DNA of 64,000 bases, taken from contig CAZXCU010000003.1 of NCBI GenBank assembly GCA_964639245.1, positions 310,001-374,000 of the forward strand. Direction: 5' to 3'. A model generated the notes under the pieces. It saw nothing but the letters and a program-made list of their open reading frames with translations. It was not told where the DNA came from and did not search any database. Source of the DNA: SB15 sp964639245 (GTDB lineage Bacteria; Chloroflexota; Anaerolineae; Aggregatilineales; J027). Positions within the stretch are counted from its first letter, which is position 1, and each line of letters starts with the position of its first letter. The position numbers were made by a program, and so were the translations under genes. This document shows, piece after piece, positions 6,797 through 14,818 of the stretch.

Positions 6797-8776
6797 ATGC
6801 CTGTGTTAGCGTTACACAATATCGGGCATTCATTCGCGGATTTTGATGTCTTTGGCGATATTACTGCCAGCATTCCGCACGGTGGCAAAATTGGTCTGGT
6901 CGGGCCAAATGGCATCGGCAAAACGACCCTGCTCAAAATTCTGGCGGGCGAAATGGCCGCCTCTGAAGGCGATTTGCATTTTGCCAGAGGCACACGCTTC
7001 GGCTATTTGCAGCAGGAGGCCATGCACGCTTTTTACAATCAGGACAACACCGTCTGGGAAGAAATGCTGACTGTGTTTGCCGAAGTACGCCAACTCGAAA
7101 CCCAATTGCAGGAAATTGAGGACGAACTCGCGGCGGGCAAAACTGACCTGCTGGCAAAATATGGTGAGTTGCAGCACCAGTATGAGGTGCGCGGCGGGTA
7201 CGATTACGAACTGCGAATCGAGCAAACATTAACCGGCTTGGGTTTCAAACGGATGCACTTTGCCATGCCCCTCAGCCAGTTAAGCGGTGGACAAAAAACA
7301 CGGGCGCTGCTGGCGCGTTTGCTGCTGGAACAACCCGATTTGCTAATTCTGGACGAACCGACGAATCACCTTGATATTGAGGCGGTGCAGTGGTTAGAAA
7401 GTACGCTCATCGCATGGGAAGGCGCGATGCTCATTGTTAGCCATGACCGCTATTTTCTGGACAAGGTTGTTAATACCATCTGGGAAATGAGCCGCATGGG
7501 GGTTGAAATTTATCGCGGCAATTACAGCACCTATGTGAATGAACGTGACATTCGCTGGGAACATCGGCAGGAATCCTTTGACGACGAAAAAGAACGTCTG
7601 ATGAAGGAATTGGACTACATCAAGAAAAATATTGTGCGGGCTTCGACCAATCCGCAGGCGGTGGGGCGACTCCGCCGCTTGAGTCGTGAACTCATCGCTA
7701 TGGAACAGGTCGGCGCGGTGGCTTTGCAAACCACAAAATGGTCACAATTGGGCATTGGACGGATTCGCCCGATGACCGTCATGGAAGCGGAACAGGCGGT
7801 CAAAGCCTTGCAGCGTCCATCCAATCGGTTGCCCCGCCTCAATATGAAACTTCGCAGCCAGCACCGCAGTGGCAATATTGTCCTTCGCAGTCGTAAATTG
7901 GCGATTGGCTATCCCGGCAATACGCTGTTCACCACCGATGATATTGAATTGCTGCGCGGGGAATGTGCCGCTTTGATTGGTTCTAACGGGACGGGCAAAA
8001 CCACCTTCCTGAAAACCCTGCTCGGCAATTTGCCCACCCTTGCGGGAGAAATCGAACTCGGCGCAAGCATCAAGCTCGGCTATTTCGCCCAAGCGCATGA
8101 CCGTTTAAACCATGAAAACACGGTCATTGAAGAAATTATCCGCCATAAGGATATGCTACCGGGCGCGGCACGGAATCATCTGGGCAAATTTTTGTTCAGC
8201 AACGAAGATGTGTTTAAACCCGTCAGCCTATTAAGCGGGGGTGAACGCGGACGACTCGCTCTGGCGATTCTGGCATTAGAAGGCGCGAATGTGCTGCTTC
8301 TGGACGAACCGACGAATCACCTTGATATTCAAACGCAGGAGATTTTGCAAGAAGTCCTTGAGGTGTTCGATGGCACGACTCTCCTCGTCTCGCATGACCG
8401 TTACCTGATTGATCGCCTCGCCACGCAAATCTGGGAATTGCGCGAGGGACGCTTGCACATTTTCAAAGGCACATATAAGGAATTCATGGGTGAAACCGAT
8501 GCTACGCCTGTGGCTGAATCGGCTGCACCGATGGCATCCAGCAAAGACAGCGCGAAATTGAGCAATAATGCCCGTAAAAAGTTGGAGCAAGAATCCGCTG
8601 CGATGGAATCACAAATTCAAGCGCTGGAAAAAGAACTTCAGCAGGTCACACAGCAGATTCAAACCGCCAGCGAACAAGGGCATTTTCAAGAGGCGCAGCG
8701 TTTGGGACAGGTCTATCAATCCAAGCAAAAGCAGCTTGAGCAAATGATGGAATCGTGGGCGGCGATGGCGGTATGA
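6797..8776 (+). CDS. ABC-F family ATPase (ribosome-associated)
   Basis: A 659-aa protein with two ABC ATPase domains and no membrane segments, the ABC-F layout. Walker A motifs are GPNGIGKTT (about residue 36) and GSNGTGKTT (about 395); signatures are LSGGQKTR (about 162) and LSGGERGR; both Walker B motifs end in LDEPTNHLDI. A charged interdomain linker (about 245-330) and a C-terminal coiled coil (about 590-655) are present. ABC-F proteins act on the ribosomal E site as translation factors or antibiotic-resistance proteins. AAAAGGAAAA lies before ATG 6797. Its place behind four acetyltransferases and a leader attenuator favours an inducible resistance or translation-stress role, which is inference; it could equally be a Uup/EttA-like housekeeping factor. 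Confidence 0.9.
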   Translation: MPVLALHNIGHSFADFDVFGDITASIPHGGKIGLVGPNGIGKTTLLKILAGEMAASEGDLHFARGTRFGYLQQEAMHAFYNQDNTVWEEMLTVFAEVRQLETQLQEIEDELAAGKTDLLAKYGELQHQYEVRGGYDYELRIEQTLTGLGFKRMHFAMPLSQLSGGQKTRALLARLLLEQPDLLILDEPTNHLDIEAVQWLESTLIAWEGAMLIVSHDRYFLDKVVNTIWEMSRMGVEIYRGNYSTYVNERDIRWEHRQESFDDEKERLMKELDYIKKNIVRASTNPQAVGRLRRLSRELIAMEQVGAVALQTTKWSQLGIGRIRPMTVMEAEQAVKALQRPSNRLPRLNMKLRSQHRSGNIVLRSRKLAIGYPGNTLFTTDDIELLRGECAALIGSNGTGKTTFLKTLLGNLPTLAGEIELGASIKLGYFAQAHDRLNHENTVIEEIIRHKDMLPGAARNHLGKFLFSNEDVFKPVSLLSGGERGRLALAILALEGANVLLLDEPTNHLDIQTQEILQEVLEVFDGTTLLVSHDRYLIDRLATQIWELREGRLHIFKGTYKEFMGETDATPVAESAAPMASSKDSAKLSNNARKKLEQESAAMESQIQALEKELQQVTQQIQTASEQGHFQEAQRLGQVYQSKQKQLEQMMESWAAMAV

Positions 8777-8833
8777 TCCCGATCTATCCCTAAGAATCCA
8801 TTTGAACCTTGAGCAGTTTGACCCCACCCTTTT

Positions 8834-8858
8834 TCCCTCCCCGCATTGCAGGGAGGGA
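8834..8858. repeat. Dispersed CCCTCCC/GGGAGGG palindrome, copy 2
   Basis: TCCCTCCC (8834-8841) and GGGAGGGA (8851-8858) with flanks shared, in inverse orientation, with 5121-5144. It lies between the ABC-F stop codon and the operon terminator. Confidence 0.6.
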
Positions 8859-8867
8859 CGGGGGCGG

Positions 8868-8886
8868 GGGCGAAACGCCCTTTTTT
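8868..8886 (+). terminator. Terminator of the GNAT/ABC-F operon
   Basis: GGGCG (8868-8872) and CGCCC (8876-8880) form a stem around AAA, followed directly by TTTTTT (8881-8886). The rest of the gap up to 9116 holds only a possible -10 (TACAAT, 8937-8942) for the SET gene. Confidence 0.65.
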
Positions 8887-9116
8887 AAATTTTCCTAAAC
8901 ATCTCCAAACTTCCTTTTCAACTTCTCAAAGGGTGCTACAATAGCGCTTCTTGTATCGTGACAGTCAGTTCGCGTTCCCTTCATCGGGTGCGCCTGCACA
9001 GGATATGCGCGAAACCTCGTTTCCCCCCTCTGGGCAACGGCGTAGGCTGGCAAACATATCACCGCAGAGAAGAATCGTCCTGTCTTGCCAAAATCGCTGA
9101 AAGGCTGAAAACAACC

Positions 9117-9644
9117 ATGAATCAAAGATTTTCGTCTTACCTAGCCCCCAAGCTGGAGGCGCGGCCTGTATTTGGTGAACAGCTTGGGGTCTTTGCGCTT
9201 GAACCGATTCAAAAGGGTGAACTTTTGGGTCTGTTCGGCGGGGATGTGATGACTGCCCAAGAGTTGGAAAATGTGCCAGAAAGTTTGCGCCCGTTGAGCA
9301 TCCAAGTCGAGGAAAATTTATATCTGGTATCGCTTGACCCCAGCCCCGGAGACCGCTTTAACCACTCCTGCGACCCCAACGCCGGGATTCAGGGACATAT
9401 TGCCATTGTGGCCCTGCGGGAGATTGCCCCCGGCGAACACGTTTGTTTTGATTACGCCATGTCTGACGGCAGTGTGTATGATGAATTTGAATGTCAGTGC
9501 GGCAGTCCCATTTGTCGGGGACGGGTGACGGGCAGTGATTGGCAGATTCCCGAACTCCAAACCCGCTATCAAGGTCATTTTATGCCCTATTTGCAGCGTC
9601 GGATTGATGAAACCACCCGTGTCAAATCCAACGGGCATAAATAA
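9117..9644 (+). CDS. SET domain protein (putative lysine methyltransferase)
   Basis: A compact 175-aa SET domain. The SAM/active-site motif FNHSCDPNA is present, followed by LREIAPGEHVCFDYAMSD, and a post-SET-like cysteine cluster CQCGSPICRG. These are the conserved features of protein-lysine methyltransferases; bacterial stand-alone SET proteins have few known targets. ATG 9117 is preceded by AAAGG; the frame is open to 8958 but that extension is low-complexity and lacks a good ribosome site. A short GGGGC/GCCCC hairpin (9650-9664) lies between this gene and the convergent toxin locus. Confidence 0.8.
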   Translation: MNQRFSSYLAPKLEARPVFGEQLGVFALEPIQKGELLGLFGGDVMTAQELENVPESLRPLSIQVEENLYLVSLDPSPGDRFNHSCDPNAGIQGHIAIVALREIAPGEHVCFDYAMSDGSVYDEFECQCGSPICRGRVTGSDWQIPELQTRYQGHFMPYLQRRIDETTRVKSNGHK

Positions 9645-9667
9645 GCACAGGGGCGCACTGCCCCTTC

Positions 9668-10294
9668 CTATATCAAATCGTCCCATGTGCGTTTACGAAT
9701 AATTTCCAATGCTTCGCTTGACCAGCCCATCTGTTCCCGTAGAAAAGTTCCCGGTAACGTCACACGGATTTTCTCATGAAGCGCTTGGTTATATTCATCT
9801 TTATCGGTGAAATCGCGGTCTGATGAGATAAGAAAATCAACCTGTGCCTGCATAGCAATCAAAGCAACATGTACATCCTTGGGGTCACGGATTAAATATT
9901 TATGTAATTTAATTTCATCATCGGATGGTACAGGGATTTTCTCAGCGTTGAGCGACTCGATAAATTTATCAAATTCCAACGTTTTATCGGGAAAAAGTGC
10001 AATCACTGCATTTCTTGCTTCTTCAATGATCTTTGCACTTATGGACAAATCAATTAAAAACCAAACGATTGCGGACAGCATGGATGCTGTCCCTACAAGA
10101 AATGCACCCGTAGGGACGGGATATATCCCGTCCGCTAAAGTTGGATTCATTTAAGGTCTAATTGCCTTGTCCATTAGCACCAATTGATAATCATCGGAAA
10201 CCGCATGGCGTAGAACTTCATAAGCAAAACGAGGCCAGTTTGTACCTGCAAACAAAACATTTGCATCTACAAGAACACGAAGTCTATTTGCCAT
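9668..10294 (-). pseudogene. PIN-domain toxin interrupted by a MITE
   Basis: The N-terminal part starts at the ATG complementary to 10292-10294 and reads MANRLRVLVDANVLFAGT, a PIN-domain opening with its first acidic residue. After YQLVL the frame runs into a 132-bp insertion (10042-10173) and stops at 10151. The remaining part continues from SAKIIEEARNA to the stop at 9668 and contains DPKDVHVALIAMQ and FLISSDRDF, the later acidic PIN motifs. Removing the insertion and one copy of its TAA duplication joins L and S codons perfectly in frame, giving a PIN nuclease of about 164 aa. In its present form the toxin is probably inactive, unless the downstream fragment, open to 10150, is expressed. 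Confidence 0.85.
10042..10173 (-). mobile_element. 132-bp MITE, copy A
   Basis: The element has inverted ends TGGACAA/TTGTCCA extending imperfectly to about 24 bp, and is flanked by TTA at 10039-10041 and 10174-10176. It contains two internal palindromes (GGACAGCAT/ATGCTGTCC and GGACGGGATA/TATCCCGTCC). It is identical base for base to the copy at 20605-20736. It carries no transposase gene, so movement requires an enzyme supplied elsewhere. A 3-bp TNA duplication is typical of the IS1031/ISL2 groups of the IS5 family, making such a transposase the likely partner. Confidence 0.9.
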
Positions 10295-10598
10295 TGCTGG
10301 CATGGTACATTTTTTCGCGGATAGCTTCGATATGCGCTTCGAGCATTTCTTCGTCTAATTCCTGCTGCTGGACTTTTTCGCCAATCGCTTTTGCCGCGCT
10401 TTCAAATTGCGCCACTCGTGTAGCGTGGTTTTCCATCATCTGCTCATAATCGCCTATCGACAGCATAACCATGATAGGCAGGCCATCTTTTTCCACGATA
10501 AAATGTTCTCTTCCACTATAGATACGCCGAATCAATTCAGCAAGGTCACGATGCACTTTGGTGGCTGGAATAGTCACTGGCTGCGATTTTAGAGACAT
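10284..10598 (-). CDS. Phd/YefM-type antitoxin
   Basis: A 104-aa protein with the N-terminal MSLKSQPVTIPATKVHRD segment and the VEKDGLPIMVML strand typical of Phd/YefM DNA-binding antitoxins, and an acidic helical C-terminal part that would wrap the toxin. It overlaps the start of the PIN gene by 11 bases, the usual coupling in toxin-antitoxin operons. A perfect 20-bp palindrome lies just upstream and is probably its autoregulatory operator. The partner toxin is interrupted by a MITE, so this antitoxin may now be an orphan. Confidence 0.85.
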   Translation of the reverse strand: MSLKSQPVTIPATKVHRDLAELIRRIYSGREHFIVEKDGLPIMVMLSIGDYEQMMENHATRVAQFESAAKAIGEKVQQQELDEEMLEAHIEAIREKMYHASNGK

Positions 10599-10612
10599 GC
10601 TTTCTCCGTATC

Positions 10613-10632
10613 AATACGAATCGATTCGTATT
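10613..10632. promoter_or_regulatory. Perfect 20-bp palindrome, probable antitoxin operator
   Basis: AATACGAATCGATTCGTATT is a perfect inverted repeat located 14 bases upstream of the antitoxin start codon. Phd/YefM antitoxins bind palindromes in their own promoters, so autoregulation is the natural reading. Confidence 0.65.
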
Positions 10633-10692
10633 TATTATAACGTTTTGGTATTTATATCACAACAGTTTTTTAGTTATATAAATTTGCGGAGA

Positions 10693-12396
10693 TTATTCTA
10701 AGCGCGTCGCAAGTAGCCACAAACGCCCATCCCCATTGATAAATACGATTTTTTGCCCATCTGCCGAGACTTCCCAATCGCCATTGGCAACCGTGAAGGG
10801 TTGGCTGGCGGGGTCGGTCAGGTAGCGCAGTTCCCGCGAAATCAGATGGTAGTACCCGAGGACATGCGTTTCTCCGGCAGCAGGATTAAACGGGAGAAAA
10901 TACACACTGTGACTGTCCCGCCAGCGCCAATCGCCAAAAAAGGGAAGTTTTTCCGCCGCTGCCCCTTCGCGGGTTTCAAGGGTATAGAGGCCATTCTGGG
11001 CGGGGTCGGGCTGCTGCACCAGATAAAACAGGAGGCGGCCTCCACCGGGCGCAACGGTGACTTCGCGCAGCCATTCCCACGATCCCAGTGTGAAAAAAGT
11101 ATCGGTGGTGGTGTCAAAAATGGTCAGCGTGACGGGGGTTTGCTGCAAAATCGGACTGACAATCAGCACCCGTGATCCATCTAACCACCGCGCATACCCG
11201 CCCAACTGCGACCAGATTTTGCGCGGGTTTTGCCCATCCACGTCCGCCACCCAGAATTCAACGGTGGGATAGTCCTCATTCGGCACAAACGCAAATTCCG
11301 ATGTGTCCCACAACACGCGGCTGTTATTGGCACTCAGGGAAGGAATCGCCCCGTTAGAATTGATGTAAGTCGTTTCTCCGGTGGTGAGATTTTGAATCTG
11401 TCCCGGCAGCATCCCGTACAGACCATCGGCGGAAAAAATTGGCGGTGGGGCGGAGTCTATCGGGGTGGGGGCATCGCTGGCGGAAAGAGTGTATGCAAAA
11501 ATGCTGGCACGTTGCCCCGCAATTCCGTCTATCGTGTACAACAGGTTGCCATCTGTGGGATGCCAGAAGGGATTCGCGCAGCACATCTCGCTGTTCAACT
11601 GGCGCAGCGTCCATTGGCTGTTCAGAGGCAAATTTCCCAAATCGCGGGCAAGAGTCGGCATTTCGGGTGGACGTTCCTCCCACGAAAGAGGCCACGCGCT
11701 GGCGTAATTGTTCAGCACATCTCCCCAGAAATTGACCACCGGTTGGTCGGCAAGTTGTGTCCATTGGCGCGGATTATAAATATCCTGCTGAAAAATCGGG
11801 TTGGTGAACGGCCCGATGCTGGCGAGGGTTTGCCATGGCGCTTCCATGAACAACACCGGATTATACGCCGTTTTAAAATCGGGGGAGCGGACTTCAAAAT
11901 GCAGGTGCGGGCGGGAAGTACATTTGCCCTGCGGTTCGCCCGAATAGGCGATAATTTCTCCCTGCTGCACGGGCTGACCCACAACAACGCTTGGTTTTTG
12001 CAGGAGATGTCCATACAGCGTCACCAGCCCTAAATCCCGATGAATCACGATGAGGTTGTGCGGGTCAGACCCGAAGCCGGGGTCATCAACGGCATGAATT
12101 TCACCATTGGCAACCGCTAAAACGGGGGTGCCACAGGCGGTATAAAAATCAATGCCAAAGTGCATCCCCTGTCCGGCGCGATACCACTGATGCCCGAAAT
12201 TATAGGCATCTACGGTGTTCCCGAAAAATTGACCCACCAACCACGTATTCACGCCGGGCGGGTCGGCAAAGGGCAAGCGCATCGGGCGGTTGGTCTGGGC
12301 ATGGGTTGCGGGTTGCGGGGGGAAAAGCAGCAGCATCGCCAGCCATCCCCATACCATAACCAATGTTCCTCGCTGTAAACTTTTACCTTTGTTCAC
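10693..12396 (-). CDS. Secreted M23 metallopeptidase with C-terminal beta-propeller
   Basis: 567 aa. A signal peptide covers about residues 1-34 (hydrophobic MVWGWLAMLLLF, then AxA-like site). The LytM/M23 domain at about 60-180 retains the zinc ligands and active-site histidines: HFGID (H79, D83), LYGH (H130) and HLHFEV (H164, H166). The rest (about 260-567) looks like WD40/TolB-type propeller repeats (for example FWHPTDGNLLYTIDG). M23 enzymes cut peptidoglycan cross-bridges outside the membrane; the propeller may bind wall or protein partners. The start is GTG 12396; an in-frame ATG 13 codons later is a possible alternative. Confidence 0.8.
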   Translation of the reverse strand: MNKGKSLQRGTLVMVWGWLAMLLLFPPQPATHAQTNRPMRLPFADPPGVNTWLVGQFFGNTVDAYNFGHQWYRAGQGMHFGIDFYTACGTPVLAVANGEIHAVDDPGFGSDPHNLIVIHRDLGLVTLYGHLLQKPSVVVGQPVQQGEIIAYSGEPQGKCTSRPHLHFEVRSPDFKTAYNPVLFMEAPWQTLASIGPFTNPIFQQDIYNPRQWTQLADQPVVNFWGDVLNNYASAWPLSWEERPPEMPTLARDLGNLPLNSQWTLRQLNSEMCCANPFWHPTDGNLLYTIDGIAGQRASIFAYTLSASDAPTPIDSAPPPIFSADGLYGMLPGQIQNLTTGETTYINSNGAIPSLSANNSRVLWDTSEFAFVPNEDYPTVEFWVADVDGQNPRKIWSQLGGYARWLDGSRVLIVSPILQQTPVTLTIFDTTTDTFFTLGSWEWLREVTVAPGGGRLLFYLVQQPDPAQNGLYTLETREGAAAEKLPFFGDWRWRDSHSVYFLPFNPAAGETHVLGYYHLISRELRYLTDPASQPFTVANGDWEVSADGQKIVFINGDGRLWLLATRLE

Positions 12397-12495
12397 CCAA
12401 CCCCACCCATGTTATTTTTAACCTACAAATTATAATCTTGGCGCGGCTGTAAACCAATGGCACAGGTTTTTCACCAAAAATTCACCCTGTGTTGG

Positions 12496-12524
12496 TTGCG
12501 TGGCGTTCGCGCCCCTCTTATAAT
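12496..12524 (+). promoter_or_regulatory. Promoter of the fructose-bisphosphatase gene
   Basis: TTGCGT (12496-12501) and TATAAT (12519-12524) are 17 bases apart, about 50 bases upstream of the fbp start. Confidence 0.65.
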
Positions 12525-12574
12525 CCTGTCAAAATGCACAAAAAACCCTCATCTTAAGAAATGGATGACTCCTT

Positions 12575-13630
12575 ATGGCAACCTTCATGACGATTGAACG
12601 ACATATTTTGGAGCAGCAAAAAAATTTCCCGGAAGCGTCCGGTTCGCTCACCCAGTTGTTATATGACATGGCGCTAGCAAGCAAAATTATTGCCCGCGAA
12701 ACCACCCGCGCCGGACTCGTGAGCGAAATTCTGGGGGAAGTGGGGCAGTCGATCAATCCTACGGGTGATTATCAATATAAACTAGATGTTTTTGCCCATG
12801 ATGTGATTTTTAAAATGAATGACCACACCGGGCGCGTGTGTGTGATGGCCTCCGAAGAATTTGCCGATATTATCCCCATCCCCGAAAAATTTGACGCGGG
12901 GAATTACGTGTTAATTTTTGACCCGTTGGATGGCTCAAGCAATATTGATGTGAATGTCAGTGTGGGGACAATTTTTAGTATCTTCCGCAAATTAGAAGAT
13001 GATGGACAGCGCGGCACACTGGCGGATTGTTTGCAACCGGGACACAAATTGGTGGCGGCGGGTTATACGGTCTATGGGTCAAGCACGATGATGGTTTACA
13101 GCACCGGACATGGGGTGCATGGGTTTACACTTGACCCCAGCGTCGGTGAATTTTTATTGAGTCATCCGAACATTCAAATTCCGCAAAAACCCGCTTACTA
13201 CAGCGTCAACCACAGCTATGAGGAATCGTGGACTCCCGGTGTAAAACACTATGTGCGCTGGCTGCGGGGGGCCGATGGCGACGATAGCCCCGATTTATCC
13301 CTGCGGTATATTGGCTCGCTGGTGTCCGATTTTCACCGCAATTTGCTGCGCGGCGGGGTGTATGTCTATCCCGGTAATTTAAAAGACCCGGATGGCAAAC
13401 TCCGGCTGCTCTATGAAACTGCCCCCTTGGGATTCATTGCACAGCAGGCGGGTGGGTATGCGTCGGATGGCTATGGCAGCATCTTGGACATCATGCCGCA
13501 CCGTCTTCACCAGCGCACCCCCCTGTTCATTGGCAATCAATTTCTGGTGGAAAAAGCCGAAGCCTTCATCCGCACACACGACCAAGAATGGATTGATGCG
13601 TATTTGCCACGCCGTGAGGGGAAAACATAA
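12575..13630 (+). CDS. fbp: Fructose-1,6-bisphosphatase class I
   Basis: 351 aa, within the normal range for class I FBPase. The metal/phosphate-binding signature FDPLDGSSNIDVNVSVGTIF occupies residues 115-134, and the glutamates of SEEF (about 93-96) are in place. The enzyme hydrolyses fructose 1,6-bisphosphate to fructose 6-phosphate in gluconeogenesis in the cytoplasm. The ribosome binding site before ATG 12575 is weak; ATG 12587 is an in-frame alternative. A good promoter lies directly upstream, so it is probably monocistronic. Confidence 0.93.
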   Translation: MATFMTIERHILEQQKNFPEASGSLTQLLYDMALASKIIARETTRAGLVSEILGEVGQSINPTGDYQYKLDVFAHDVIFKMNDHTGRVCVMASEEFADIIPIPEKFDAGNYVLIFDPLDGSSNIDVNVSVGTIFSIFRKLEDDGQRGTLADCLQPGHKLVAAGYTVYGSSTMMVYSTGHGVHGFTLDPSVGEFLLSHPNIQIPQKPAYYSVNHSYEESWTPGVKHYVRWLRGADGDDSPDLSLRYIGSLVSDFHRNLLRGGVYVYPGNLKDPDGKLRLLYETAPLGFIAQQAGGYASDGYGSILDIMPHRLHQRTPLFIGNQFLVEKAEAFIRTHDQEWIDAYLPRREGKT

Positions 13631-13631
13631 G

Positions 13632-13720
13632 AGACGGTCTGAAGATTATCTAACCGGGGGGGAATCGGGGCATGTCCGTCAATTTTCGGGAAAAAGATTT
13701 CCCTTGTCCCCGCCCCCATG
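13632..13720. repeat. Dispersed repeat shared with 31878-31960
   Basis: The start AGACGGTCTGAAGATTATCT followed by a segment containing AATCGGGGCATGT matches the block at 31878-31925 (AGACCGTCTGAATATTATCT ... AATCGGGGCATGT). No gene is seen in it. Confidence 0.55.
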
Positions 13721-13745
13721 CCATCCCCAATATTTTTGGGGATGG
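13721..13745. terminator. Hairpin between convergent genes
   Basis: CCATCCCCA and TGGGGATGG form a perfect 9-bp stem around ATATTTT between fbp and the convergent metallo-hydrolase gene. The T run is in the loop rather than after the stem, so the terminator reading is only tentative. Confidence 0.35.
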
Positions 13746-13796
13746 TCAAAAGGATATTTCATTCACAGCCCTTGCTTAGCGCCAGAATGAAAGGTT

Positions 13797-14747
13797 CTAG
13801 TACGCGGCAGGAATCCAGCGCCATTCATCGGTGTTCCCGGTTGGGACAACATACCCCAAGCCGGGGAAGGGGAAGTGATAGCCAAACACCTGTAATTTTT
13901 CGCTAGCCGCCCGACCCAAAAGCGCTGTGCGGGTATCAATGGCTTGTACGGGGTCGCCATCAAAGCCAAATGCCCAATCGGGATGCTGCAAGGCGCTGTA
14001 GGGGTTAATCACCGAGTCCACCACCGCCAGCAAATTATTCCCATTTGAGCTAATCAGGAAAGACATATGACCGGGGGTATGTCCGGGTGTGGCAAGTGCC
14101 TGCACACCGGGGATCACTTCGTCCTCAGTATTGAAGAACACCACCTGTTCAGCATCCAACGCGGGTTGCAATTTCGCCACCGAATCTCCCACTGCTTCGG
14201 CAGGCCCCACCTGCATAAAATCAAATTCTGGTTGGGGATAATACACCATCGCATTCGGATAGGTCAGCACGCCATTGCTGCTCAGGCCGTTGATATGGTC
14301 AGGGTGCAGATGGGACATGATGACCCCGGTCACCGCATCCGGTGTGATTCCCAGCGATTCTAAGGTGACAGCCAGTTTGCCCACCCCTGCCCCGTTGCCT
14401 GTATCAAACAGGAAAATACCATCGGGGGTTTCCAACACCAGATTCAGCACGGTCACGCTGACGTTGCCATCGGGTTGAAGCAGGTACAGCTCATCAAAAA
14501 ATTGATTGACGGCATCGGCTTCGGCGTTGGCACCGAAAAACGTCGCCGGAAACGCAAACGCCGCGTCACTAATCACGGTTAATCTAAAATCACCGAGCGC
14601 AAAGCGGAAAAATGCGGCAACCGATTGGTCTGTCGGTGAAATTTGCGCCCACGAAATGCCGTTGGGCAGACGCAGCAAGCCTAAGCCAGCGGCACCCATC
14701 CCGAAACCTTTTAACAATGTCCGACGTGAAATTTTAAGTTGTGACAT
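13797..14747 (-). CDS. Tat-exported MBL-fold metallo-hydrolase
   Basis: 316 aa. The N-terminus has a twin-arginine signal (SRRTLLKG, then a hydrophobic stretch to about residue 34). The metallo-beta-lactamase motif HLHPDH is present, followed by ATPGHTPGHMSF and VVDSVI, which supply further metal ligands. The arrangement resembles the MBL subfamily that contains N-acyl-homoserine lactonases and related lactonases, acting outside the cytoplasm after folded export. AGGAAG precedes the start. The substrate is not predicted with confidence. Confidence 0.85.
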   Translation of the reverse strand: MSQLKISRRTLLKGFGMGAAGLGLLRLPNGISWAQISPTDQSVAAFFRFALGDFRLTVISDAAFAFPATFFGANAEADAVNQFFDELYLLQPDGNVSVTVLNLVLETPDGIFLFDTGNGAGVGKLAVTLESLGITPDAVTGVIMSHLHPDHINGLSSNGVLTYPNAMVYYPQPEFDFMQVGPAEAVGDSVAKLQPALDAEQVVFFNTEDEVIPGVQALATPGHTPGHMSFLISSNGNNLLAVVDSVINPYSALQHPDWAFGFDGDPVQAIDTRTALLGRAASEKLQVFGYHFPFPGLGYVVPTGNTDEWRWIPAAY

Positions 14748-14818
14748 GAGGCTTCCTCAAAGTTAGTTGGACAATTAGAAGATACCATCTTCCACGCCAA
14801 TCTTACCTACCCGAAAGT

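Noticed and set aside
9668..10150. The 160-codon frame here as an intact gene with an N-terminal membrane segment
   Set aside because: Its first 37 codons are entirely MITE sequence; the real toxin N-terminus lies on the other side of the insertion.
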